DNA from: Pseudomonas sp. B21-040
GTDB lineage: Bacteria > Pseudomonadota > Gammaproteobacteria > Pseudomonadales > Pseudomonadaceae
DNA: 64,000 nucleotides
Assembly: GCF_024748695.1 (NCBI RefSeq)
Contig: NZ_CP087176.1
Span: forward strand, 2,721,501 to 2,785,500
Reading direction: 5' to 3'
Shown one piece after another: positions 56,937 through 64,000 of the stretch. A model generated the notes under the pieces. It was not told the DNA's origin. It saw nothing but the letters and a program-made list of their open reading frames with translations, and did not search any database. A program made the translations under genes and the position numbers. Numbering within the stretch: position 1 is the first letter of the stretch; the number at the start of each line of letters is the position of its first letter.

Positions 56937-59900
56937 TTGCCGCACTGATCCGCTGGTCCGTGGCCAACCGTTTCCTGGTGCTGCTGGCGACGCTGTTCGT
57001 CACGGCGTGGGGCGCGTGGTCGGTACAGAGCACACCCATCGATGCGTTGCCGGACCTGTCCGATGTCCAAGTGATCATTCGCACACCGTATGCCGGCCAG
57101 GCGCCGCAAATTGTCGAGAACCAAGTGACCTACCCACTGGCAACGACCATGTTGTCGGTGCCGGGGGCGAAGACCGTTCGCGGCTATTCCTTTTTCGGTG
57201 ACAGCTTTGTGTACGTGTTGTTTGAGGATGGAACCGACCTGTACTGGGCACGTTCACGGGTGCTGGAATACCTGAGTCAGGTGCAGAGTCGTCTGCCCGC
57301 CAGCGCCAAACCCGCGCTGGGACCGGACGCCACCGGGGTTGGCTGGATCTTTCAATACGCGTTGGTGGATCGCAGCGGTGGTCACGATCTGGCGCAACTG
57401 CGGGCGTTGCAGGACTGGTTCCTCAAGTTCGAACTCAAGACCTTGCCCAATGTCGCCGAAGTCGCCACGGTCGGTGGCATGGTCAAACAGTATCAGGTGC
57501 AACTCGAGCCTTTGAAAATGGCCAGTCTGGGGATTACTCAGGCGCAAATCACCGACGCCATTGGCAAGGCCAATCAGGAAACCGGTGGCGCCGTGCTGGA
57601 GTTGGCCGAGACCGAATTTATCGTGCGGGCTTCGGGCTATCTGAAAACCCTCGATGACTTTCGGGCCATTCCTCTCAAGCTCGGTGTGGGGAGCGTGCCC
57701 GTCACCCTTGGCGATGTGGCAACCGTTCAACAGGGACCGGAAATGCGCCGTGGCCTGGCGGAACTCGACGGCGAAGGCGAGACCGTGGGCGGCGTGGTGA
57801 TTTTGCGCAGCGGCAAGAACGCCAGCGAAACCATCGCTGCGGTCAAGGCCAGGCTGGATGCGCTAAAAAGCAGCTTGCCCGCGGGTGTGGAGATCGTCAC
57901 CACGTACGACCGCAGTAAATTGATCGATCGCGCCGTGGAAAACCTCAGCCACAAGTTGATCGAAGAATTCATCGTCGTGGCCCTGGTGTGCGGGATTTTC
58001 CTCTGGCACTTGCGCTCGGCGCTGGTGGCGATCATCTCGTTGCCGGTGGGGGTGTTGATCGCCTTCATCGTGATGCGCCATCAAGGGATCAACGCCAACA
58101 TCATGTCCCTGGGCGGGATCGCCATCGCCATTGGCGCCATGGTCGATGCTGCCGTGGTGATGATCGAAAACGCCCACAAGAAAATCGAAGCCTGGCACAC
58201 GGCTCATCCGGGCGAAACCCTGACGGGTGAGCGGCACTGGCAGGTGATGATCGATGCGGCGGTGGAAGTGGGGCCGGCGCTGTTCTTTTGCCTGCTGATC
58301 ATCACGCTGTCGTTCATTCCGGTGTTCACACTGGAGGCGCAGGAGGGGCGTCTGTTCGGTCCGTTGGCGTTCACCAAAACCTATGCCATGGCGGCTGCGG
58401 CAGGGCTGTCGGTAACATTGGTGCCGGTGTTGATGGGTTACTGGATACGGGGACGGATCCCCAATGAACAACAAAACCCGCTCAACCGTTGGTTGATCAG
58501 GCTCTACCAACCGGCGCTGGACGCGGTGTTGCGCCGGCCAAAGATCACACTGCTGGCGGCGTTGCTGGTGTTGGTCAGCGCGGTGTGGCCGATGTCGCGC
58601 CTGGGAGGCGAGTTCCTGCCGCCGCTGGACGAAGGCGACTTGCTGTACATGCCCTCCGCATTGCCGGGGTTGTCAGTACAGAAAGCTGCGCAACTGCTGC
58701 AACAAACCGATCGCCTGATCAAGACCGTCCCGGAAGTCGAGCACGTGTTCGGCAAGGCCGGGCGCGCCGAGACCGCCACCGATCCGGCCCCGCTGGAGAT
58801 GTTCGAAACCACCATTCAGTTCAAGCCCCAGGATCAGTGGCGCCCCGGTATGACCCCGGAAAAACTCGTGGAAGAATTGGATCGCGTGGTCCGTGTGCCG
58901 GGGCTGACCAATATCTGGATTCCGCCGATTCGCAACCGCATCGACATGCTCGCCACCGGCATCAAAAGCCCCATCGGGGTCAAAGTTGCGGGCAATGACC
59001 TGGCGCAAATCGATGCTGTCACGCAAGGCGTGGAGCGGGTCGCCAAAGGGGTGTCGGGTGTCAGCTCTGCGCTGGCCGAACGATTGACCGGCGGGCGTTA
59101 CATCGATGTGGACATCGACCGTAAGGCGGCCGCTCGTTATGGGCTGAACATCGCCGACGTGCAATCGATCGTGGCGGGTGCCATCGGGGGTGAAAACGTA
59201 GGAGAAACCATCGAGGGGCGCGCGCGGTTCCCGATCAATGTGCGTTATCCGCGAGAGTGGCGTGATTCCCTTGGCTCACTGGAGCAATTGCCGATCTACA
59301 CACCTCTGGGCAGTCAGATCACCCTCGGCACGGTGGCGAAAATCAAGGTCACGGATGGGCCTCCGATGCTCAAGAGCGAAAACGCCCGGCCCTCCGGTTG
59401 GGTGTACATCGATGTGCGTGGGCGGGACATTGCGTCAGTGGTCGCCGATTTGCGCCGGGCCGTTGCTGAACAGGTGACGTTGCAGCCCGGCATGAGCCTG
59501 AGCTACTCCGGGCAGTTCGAGTTTCTGGAGCGGGCCAATGCGCGGCTAAAACTGGTGGTGCCGGCCACGCTGCTGATCATTTTTGTCCTGCTTTATCTGA
59601 CCTTTGCCCGTTTCGACGAGGCCTTGCTGATTATGGCCACGCTGCCTTTTGCACTCGTGGGCGGAGCGTGGTTCCTCTATGGGCTGGGGTTCAATCTTTC
59701 GGTGGCCACCGGCGTTGGCTTCATTGCGCTGGCCGGGGTGTCTGCCGAGTTTGGCGTGATCATGCTGCTGTACCTGAAAAATGCCTGGGCTGAGCGCGAA
59801 GACGCTGGCGACCGGACAGAACACGGGTTGGTGGCAGCGATTCGTGAAGGTGCAGTGCAGCGGGTTCGACCCAAGGCCATGACCGTGGCCGTGATCATTG

Positions 59901-60091
59901 CCGGCCTGTTGCCGATTCTGCTGGGCAGTGGCACCGGCAGCGAGGTCATGAGTCGCATCGCCGCGCCCATGGTCGGCGGCATGATCACCGCGCCCTTGCT
60001 GTCACTGTTTGTGATTCCGGCGGCGTATCGCTTGATGCGCCGTCGTCCGCTCCTGTCAAAAAACCCTAAAGCTCAAGGAAACGCCCAATGA
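56933..60091 (+). CDS. cusA: Heavy-metal RND efflux pump CusA
   Basis: A 1052-residue HME-type RND pump with 12 membrane helices and two large periplasmic loops. The proton-relay region [20 protein letters not shown] is intact. Methionines equal to the E. coli CusA Cu-binding and shuttle set are seen in [19 protein letters not shown] and RIDMLATGI, favouring monovalent copper/silver over zinc/cobalt. The start [20 protein letters not shown] is the family start. Coupled by ATGA overlaps to cusB and cusF. Confidence 0.93.
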   Translation: MIAALIRWSVANRFLVLLATLFVTAWGAWSVQSTPIDALPDLSDVQVIIRTPYAGQAPQIVENQVTYPLATTMLSVPGAKTVRGYSFFGDSFVYVLFEDGTDLYWARSRVLEYLSQVQSRLPASAKPALGPDATGVGWIFQYALVDRSGGHDLAQLRALQDWFLKFELKTLPNVAEVATVGGMVKQYQVQLEPLKMASLGITQAQITDAIGKANQETGGAVLELAETEFIVRASGYLKTLDDFRAIPLKLGVGSVPVTLGDVATVQQGPEMRRGLAELDGEGETVGGVVILRSGKNASETIAAVKARLDALKSSLPAGVEIVTTYDRSKLIDRAVENLSHKLIEEFIVVALVCGIFLWHLRSALVAIISLPVGVLIAFIVMRHQGINANIMSLGGIAIAIGAMVDAAVVMIENAHKKIEAWHTAHPGETLTGERHWQVMIDAAVEVGPALFFCLLIITLSFIPVFTLEAQEGRLFGPLAFTKTYAMAAAAGLSVTLVPVLMGYWIRGRIPNEQQNPLNRWLIRLYQPALDAVLRRPKITLLAALLVLVSAVWPMSRLGGEFLPPLDEGDLLYMPSALPGLSVQKAAQLLQQTDRLIKTVPEVEHVFGKAGRAETATDPAPLEMFETTIQFKPQDQWRPGMTPEKLVEELDRVVRVPGLTNIWIPPIRNRIDMLATGIKSPIGVKVAGNDLAQIDAVTQGVERVAKGVSGVSSALAERLTGGRYIDVDIDRKAAARYGLNIADVQSIVAGAIGGENVGETIEGRARFPINVRYPREWRDSLGSLEQLPIYTPLGSQITLGTVAKIKVTDGPPMLKSENARPSGWVYIDVRGRDIASVVADLRRAVAEQVTLQPGMSLSYSGQFEFLERANARLKLVVPATLLIIFVLLYLTFARFDEALLIMATLPFALVGGAWFLYGLGFNLSVATGVGFIALAGVSAEFGVIMLLYLKNAWAEREDAGDRTEHGLVAAIREGAVQRVRPKAMTVAVIIAGLLPILLGSGTGSEVMSRIAAPMVGGMITAPLLSLFVIPAAYRLMRRRPLLSKNPKAQGNAQ

Positions 60092-60450
60092 AACTGACTC
60101 TGATCGCAGTAACAAGCACGGTGATTGCTCTTTCTCTTTCTGCCCACGCAGCGGATATGCCCGGCATGAAGATGGATGACATGGCCATGGACGGTCAGCC
60201 GATGAAGGCGCAAACAGCGCAAGCACCGGTTGCCAAGGCGGCGGGTACGGTGAAGTCAATCGACAGTGCCAAGCACACGGTAACCATCGCCCACGGTGCC
60301 GTACCCGCGGTGAAGTGGCCGCCGATGACCATGGGGTTCAAGGCTACAGAGGCGCAATTGGCTGCGGTGAAGGTGGGGGACCAGGTGAACTTCGAGTTTC
60401 AGCTTGAAGGGGCGACGGCGACGATCGTATCGATCGATGTAGCGAAGTAG
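60088..60450 (+). CDS. cusF: Periplasmic Cu(I)/Ag(I) chaperone CusF
   Basis: A 120-residue protein with a signal peptide ([13 protein letters not shown], cut near residue 21). The Met-rich segment [16 protein letters not shown] is followed by the CusF OB-fold. The metal site is complete: His69 in TIAHGAV, Trp77 in VKWPP and Met80/Met82 in PMTMGF. The chaperone hands metal to CusB. It is the last gene of the overlapping cusCBAF set. Confidence 0.93.
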   Translation: MKLTLIAVTSTVIALSLSAHAADMPGMKMDDMAMDGQPMKAQTAQAPVAKAAGTVKSIDSAKHTVTIAHGAVPAVKWPPMTMGFKATEAQLAAVKVGDQVNFEFQLEGATATIVSIDVAK

Positions 60451-60462
60451 CGCGTGGCGAGC

Positions 60463-60493
60463 CCGGTGGTGCGAAGGTCATCCGCACCACCGG
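60463..60493. terminator. CCGGTGGTGCG/CGCACCACCGG hairpin after cusF
   Basis: A perfect 11-bp stem with a 9-base loop, between cusF and the convergent hydrolase gene, followed by TTCGTTT on the plus strand. Confidence 0.75.
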
Positions 60494-60503
60494 TTCGTTT
60501 GCG

Positions 60504-61202
60504 TCAGAGCTCCTGACCCAGGAAAATCAACGTATTGCCATGCGCCTCAGCCGCTGCGCGCTGGTTATAGCTGTCGCGGTGCGAGCAGTTGAAGCCGTGT
60601 TCAGCTTCCGGGTACACGACAATTTCCACGTTATCGTTGGTGTCGAAACGCTCGGCGATTGCCTCCACGGCTTCCAGCGAAATATGGCTGTCTGCTTCAC
60701 CGAAGTGCATCAACAGCGGTACTTCGATGTCATCGGCGCGGTCCAGGTGGTTCTGGATACCGCCGCCGTAATAGGCAACCGCCACATCCACATAGCCATT
60801 GGTGGCGGTGAGGTAGGACAACAAACCACCGAAGCAATAACCGATGGAGGCGATGCCGCCGTCCAGACCTGGTTGCGCATCGAGGGCGTCGATGGCCAGT
60901 TTGATGTCGGCCTGCGCCTGGGTGATGTCGGTGGCGTTCATCAACTCGACGGCGCGCTTCCAGCCGGCTTCGTCGTAGGTCAATTCGATGCGATGGCCGC
61001 TGCGCCAGAACAGGTCCGGCACGATCACCAGATAACCATCAGCGGCGTATTGTTCGGCGACCGAGCGGATGTGCTCGTTGACACCGAAGATCTCCTGGAT
61101 CAATACGATTCCAGGGCCATTTTGAGTATGCGGAATGGCCAGGTAAGCGCCGAATTTACCGTCGTCGCTGTCGATCTCGATCCATTGGGTGGTTACGCTC
61201 AT
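60504..61202 (-). CDS. Dienelactone hydrolase family protein
   Basis: A 232-residue cytoplasmic DLH. The triad is Cys in SIGYCFGG (near residue 117), Asp in MHFGEADSH and His in PEAEHGFNC. E in LIQEIFGVN completes the active site that keeps the thiol protonated in DLH. It would hydrolyse dienelactones or related esters. It is unlikely to act in copper handling; it follows DoxX by 55 bases on the same strand, so co-transcription with the hvfA-like gene is possible. Confidence 0.9.
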   Translation of the reverse strand: MSVTTQWIEIDSDDGKFGAYLAIPHTQNGPGIVLIQEIFGVNEHIRSVAEQYAADGYLVIVPDLFWRSGHRIELTYDEAGWKRAVELMNATDITQAQADIKLAIDALDAQPGLDGGIASIGYCFGGLLSYLTATNGYVDVAVAYYGGGIQNHLDRADDIEVPLLMHFGEADSHISLEAVEAIAERFDTNDNVEIVVYPEAEHGFNCSHRDSYNQRAAAEAHGNTLIFLGQEL

Positions 61203-61257
61203 GGTGGCTCCTGTCTACGCAAGTGAGGTGTAGGGTGAAGCTTGCCACGGTAGCATC

Positions 61258-61773
61258 TCAACGATTGTGACGGCGCCAGAAAAATCGCGCCAGCAGCGTA
61301 TCGAGGCTCAGCTTGCCGGCACCCGAGAGCAACAATGGCATCAGGGCGGCGAGGTAGATCAGCGGCAGTTTGAAGTTGCCGTGACCTTTGTTGCTGATGG
61401 CGTAACCCTGGGCAAGCTCACTCAATGTAGACCAATCGGCCGGCCAGTGAACGGCAGCGGTGGCGACAACCGTGACCACCATCAGACTGATCGCCGATAT
61501 CCGCGTGCCAAGGCCCGCCAGAATGGCGAGTGCGCCAATCAGCTCGACCCACATCGACAGTTCCCAATTCAGCGTGGCCGGCAACTGGTCGAACGGGAAC
61601 GGAAAACGGTCCTGGATATCGGCAAACCAGTTTTCGCCGTTCCATTTTTCAAGGCCGGACTCAAAAAATTCCCAGGCGATGAACAACCGCAAGGTCAGGG
61701 GCGCGAGCCAGCTGCCGGCACGGTCGAGGTTCAGGTGCAGGCCTTTCACGGCCGAAGAAATTGAAGTGTTCAT
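61258..61773 (-). CDS. DoxX-family membrane protein
   Basis: A 171-residue inner-membrane protein with four helices: [54 protein letters not shown] and [18 protein letters not shown]. DoxX proteins are thiosulfate/quinone or redox-related membrane partners. DoxX genes regularly accompany MNIO-type metallophore and bufferin operons (HvfA/BufA clusters), which fits the hvfA-like gene 57 bases upstream. The start at 61773 follows GGAAA. Confidence 0.85.
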   Translation of the reverse strand: MNTSISSAVKGLHLNLDRAGSWLAPLTLRLFIAWEFFESGLEKWNGENWFADIQDRFPFPFDQLPATLNWELSMWVELIGALAILAGLGTRISAISLMVVTVVATAAVHWPADWSTLSELAQGYAISNKGHGNFKLPLIYLAALMPLLLSGAGKLSLDTLLARFFWRRHNR

Positions 61774-61830
61774 TGGCATGATTTCCGTCTGGTCAGGAAT
61801 GCGGGGCAACGGCGTGCCCCGCGCGATGGG

Positions 61831-62034
61831 TTACTCGCTGGCGCCGCACTTGCCTTCGCCACATTTGCCTTCGGCGGGTTTTTCCGACGTGTCGGCATGA
61901 GCCTGGCTGTAGCCGTGCGTCAGTTGTTTCATGCTGAACGCTTCGGATTCGGACGCCGAAGCGACGTTCGACAGGGCCAGGCCACCCGCGATGAGCAGGC
62001 CGAGGGTCAGGGAAGAAGTCGAGAGTTTGAACAT
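61831..62034 (-). CDS. HvfA-like RiPP metallophore precursor with EGKCG repeats
   Basis: A 67-residue precursor. Residues 1-27 are a signal peptide (SSLTLGLLIAGGLALSNVAS). The next part, AFSMKQLTHGYSQAHA, matches the F-x-M-x-x-L-x-x-GY segment of HvfA-type precursors. The end is EGKCGEGKCGASE, two EGKCG copies whose Cys are converted to oxazolone/thioamide in this family by HvfB (MNIO, DUF692) with HvfC (DUF2063). No HvfB or HvfC gene lies in the window; only DoxX is next to it. CGGAG lies 8 bases before the ATG. Copper binding is inferred from the family and from the cus operon nearby. Confidence 0.75.
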   Translation of the reverse strand: MFKLSTSSLTLGLLIAGGLALSNVASASESEAFSMKQLTHGYSQAHADTSEKPAEGKCGEGKCGASE

Positions 62035-62316
62035 GGTGATACTCCGTAGCTTGAGTGAGTGGAGCGCTTTGATCGGCGTGGCCAATCGACTGGCGTAGTT
62101 CATCAAGCGGGTGTATCTGCGATGTGTCGTTGCAGCGGGGTTTTATGGGCGAGGTGTGTCAGGAGGCTGGCTGTACACACACTGATACATAGCCACAACA
62201 AACAGGGGATTTGTGGTGGATTTGAGGTTGTGTGGTGCCGGCCGGTCCGGCGCGTGACGCTCCGGGCAATTTCCTATACATTTTCCGGCCGCCCCCCTGC
62301 ATGGTGAAACCGCTTC

Positions 62317-63819
62317 ATGTCTCTTGCGCTCGAACGTCTAGTCGCTGGCACGCCGATTCCTTTTTCCGGTAATCGTGTCACGGTTGTCAGCCCCGAACTG
62401 GCCGCGCGGTTTCAGCCCGGGGACCACCTGCTGGTGGAGCAGGTCAGCGGCGAATTGTTGCTGATTCCGGTGGCCGACCAGCAAGCGGCCAGCGTGGCGA
62501 TCGAGCGAGCAGAAGCCGCATTCACCGCGATGTCGACGGTGTCGGATCAAGCGATCAGCACCTTCTTCGACCTCTTTGCCCAGCGTCTGGAAACCCCGCA
62601 ATGCTGGGACTTGATCGCGGCCGCCAACCTCGCCGACATCGAACGGGCCAAGGCTCGTGGGCGCTCCACCACGCGTTTGCTGGCCGATGAGCGCATGCGC
62701 CGCGACATGATCGCCGGCCTGCGGGCCTGGCGCGATGCGCCAGCCTCACGCGGCAAAGTGATCAGTTGCGTTGAGCATGACGGCTGGAAAGTCGAACAAG
62801 TGGTGTCGCCGCTGGGCATCGTCGCGTTTGTCTTCGAAGGCCGACCGAATGTGTTTGCCGACGCCGCCGGTGTCTTGCGCACCGGTAACACCGCCGTGCT
62901 GCGCATTGGCAGCGATGCGTTGGGCACCGCCCAGGCGATCGTCACCCATGCATTGAATCCGGCATTGAGCGACGCCGGGTTGCCGGTCGGCGCGGTATCG
63001 CTGGTCGAAAGCGTCAATCATGCGGCCGGTTGGGCGATGTTCGCTGACCGGCGTCTGTCCCTGGCCGTGGCCCGAGGTTCAGGGCGTGCGGTCAGTCAAT
63101 TGGGCAGCATCGCTCAACAGGCGGGCACCGCCGTCAGCCTGCATGGCACTGGTGGCGCCTGGCTGATCGCTGACAAGGACGCCGACGCGACGCGTTTCGC
63201 CGCCGTGGTGCGCAATTCTCTGGACCGCAAGGTCTGCAACACGATGAACGTCTGCCTGATCCAGCGCGACCGCGCCGCCGATCTGGTGCCGTTGTTTCTC
63301 GATGCATTGCAACAAGCCGGCAGCGCGCGGGCCCAAGGCTGCAAATTGCACATCGTCGAAGGCAGCGAGTCGTACTTGCCGACGCACTGGTTGAGTGCGA
63401 GCGTCGAAGTATTGCGCGCCGAAGGTTACCGGACCGAGGCGATGGCCGAGCCACTGCCGGAGGATCAATTGGGTCGCGAGTGGGAATGGGAAGAAACCCC
63501 GGAAGCCAGCTTGATGATCGTCGATGACCTGGACCGTGCAATTGCCTTGTTCAATCGTTACAGCCCGCAATTCACGGTGTCGTTGATCAGTGAGAATGAC
63601 GCGGCGCATGAGCGTTTCTACAACGCGGTCAATGCTCCGTTTGTCGGTAACGGCATCACGCGTTGGGTCGACGGGCAGTACGCCTTGAACAAGCCGGAGT
63701 TGGGGCTTTCGAACTGGGAAAGCGGCCGGCTGTTTGCGCGCAGCGCGATTCTCTCGGGAGACGGGGTGTTCACGGTTCGTAGTCGCATGACGCAGACCTC
63801 TTTGTCGGTCAAACGCTAG
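62317..63819 (+). CDS. ProA-like aldehyde dehydrogenase family protein
   Basis: A 500-residue protein related to glutamate-5-semialdehyde dehydrogenase. EQVVSPLGIVAFVFEGRPNV and TAVLRIGSDALGTAQAIV resemble the ProA cofactor region. The catalytic Cys is probably in SLDRKVCNTMNVCLI, and the end (FVGNGITRWVDGQYALNKPE, LGLSNWESGRLFARSAI) matches the ProA C-terminus. With 500 residues it is about 80 longer than ProA, the extra part being N-terminal. It is likely a paralogue acting on another acyl phosphate or aldehyde. The preceding 62035-62316 gap holds no gene. Confidence 0.7.
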   Translation: MSLALERLVAGTPIPFSGNRVTVVSPELAARFQPGDHLLVEQVSGELLLIPVADQQAASVAIERAEAAFTAMSTVSDQAISTFFDLFAQRLETPQCWDLIAAANLADIERAKARGRSTTRLLADERMRRDMIAGLRAWRDAPASRGKVISCVEHDGWKVEQVVSPLGIVAFVFEGRPNVFADAAGVLRTGNTAVLRIGSDALGTAQAIVTHALNPALSDAGLPVGAVSLVESVNHAAGWAMFADRRLSLAVARGSGRAVSQLGSIAQQAGTAVSLHGTGGAWLIADKDADATRFAAVVRNSLDRKVCNTMNVCLIQRDRAADLVPLFLDALQQAGSARAQGCKLHIVEGSESYLPTHWLSASVEVLRAEGYRTEAMAEPLPEDQLGREWEWEETPEASLMIVDDLDRAIALFNRYSPQFTVSLISENDAAHERFYNAVNAPFVGNGITRWVDGQYALNKPELGLSNWESGRLFARSAILSGDGVFTVRSRMTQTSLSVKR

Positions 63820-63832
63820 GCGAGGGGCACAC

Positions 63833-63838
63833 TATAAT
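63833..63838 (+). promoter_or_regulatory. TATAAT -10 element, possibly sigmaS-type
   Basis: CTATAATTAAGG at 63832-63843 has a consensus -10 without a good -35 at 16-18 bases, the pattern of many stationary-phase promoters. It lies 40 bases before the ATG of the gene at 63878. Confidence 0.4.
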
Positions 63839-63877
63839 TAAGGTGTTTGCTCCTTCGTTCTGAAAGAGGGATACACC

Positions 63878-64000
63878 ATGAAACTTCGTTCCTTCGAGCA
63901 ATATTCTCATCACCTGGAGTCGGTCGCCCACGATGCATGGCTGACGACCCGGGTGAAATCGGTCCTGGCCATGGACGATCCAACCCTGGGACTGCAAATT
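63878..64000 (+). CDS. BON-domain-like protein, cut by window edge
   Basis: Only the first 41 residues are in the window. MKLRSFEQYSHHLESVAHDA leads into WLTTRVKSVLAMDDPTLGLQ, which resembles the first helix and strand of BON domains of osmotically induced proteins (DAWLTTRVKS). No signal peptide is present in this part. GAGGG lies 7 bases before the ATG. The family call is tentative. Confidence 0.5.
   Translation, partial: MKLRSFEQYSHHLESVAHDAWLTTRVKSVLAMDDPTLGLQI

Overview
The window is a stretch of a Pseudomonas chromosome, most likely from the P. fluorescens group. The evidence is high-GC coding sequence with strong GC at third codon positions, Pseudomonas-type REP/REPIN palindromes between genes, a gamma-glutamylated-putrescine (puu) plus PotFGHI locus, and many small Pseudomonas-type hypothetical genes. 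I see no rRNA, tRNA, CRISPR array, integrase or transposase.

Layout. 1-2.8 kb: an Rrf2-type regulator followed by a Cys-motif protein and an HD-domain protein, divergent from an NDH-2-like flavoprotein. 2.8-5.1 kb: redox and stress genes (NTF2-like, grxC, AhpD-like, AraC). 5.2-10 kb: an HTH/repeat protein with a beta-propeller protein, a lipoprotein, a DUF1428 protein, thpR and small ORFs. 10.3-21.4 kb: the polyamine region. PotF-I homologues and puuD lie on the minus strand, puuA, puuC, puuB and puuR on the plus strand, with REP elements in several gene boundaries. 21.5-23.5 kb: a NUDIX gene, then a low-GC islet with two unknown genes and palindromic repeats. 23.6-24.7 kb: a small gene with a long, structured-looking leader, then a PLDc_N membrane protein. 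24.9-30.4 kb: a five-gene module (NCS1 permease, ArgE-like deacylase, DUF1028, RidA, flavin monooxygenase), whose first gene is frameshifted. 30.6-31.7 kb: PCu(A)C and SCO copper chaperones. 32-41 kb: an accessory region with a winged-helix/TolB-like regulator, an unknown 246-aa protein, a Cif-like epoxide hydrolase, secreted proteins, a frameshifted PD-(D/E)XK nuclease gene, a DUF1906-SH3 lysin-like protein and two related tiny proteins. 41-54 kb: a DeoR regulator, two-domain hydrolases, lactate permease, a CAP protein, a cell-wall hydrolase, a thioesterase, a 1163-aa membrane protein, and a GlxA-type regulator beside a nitrilase. 54-62 kb: a cusCBAF copper/silver efflux operon, a dienelactone hydrolase, DoxX and an HvfA-like EGKCG peptide. 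62.3-64 kb: a ProA-like aldehyde dehydrogenase and a truncated BON-like gene.

How the genes work together. The polyamine genes form a complete import and gamma-glutamylation route: uptake by PotFGHI, glutamylation by PuuA, oxidation by PuuB and PuuC, hydrolysis by PuuD, control by PuuR. Copper handling recurs at three places: SCO/PCu(A)C, CusCBAF with a Met-rich exported protein, and the HvfA-like precursor with DoxX. The most unusual items are the HvfA-like RiPP precursor without its modifying enzymes nearby, the nuclease gene whose first third is hidden by a one-base frameshift, the uncharacterised RidA/DUF1028/FMO/ArgE/NCS1 module, and the 1163-aa sensor-like membrane protein.
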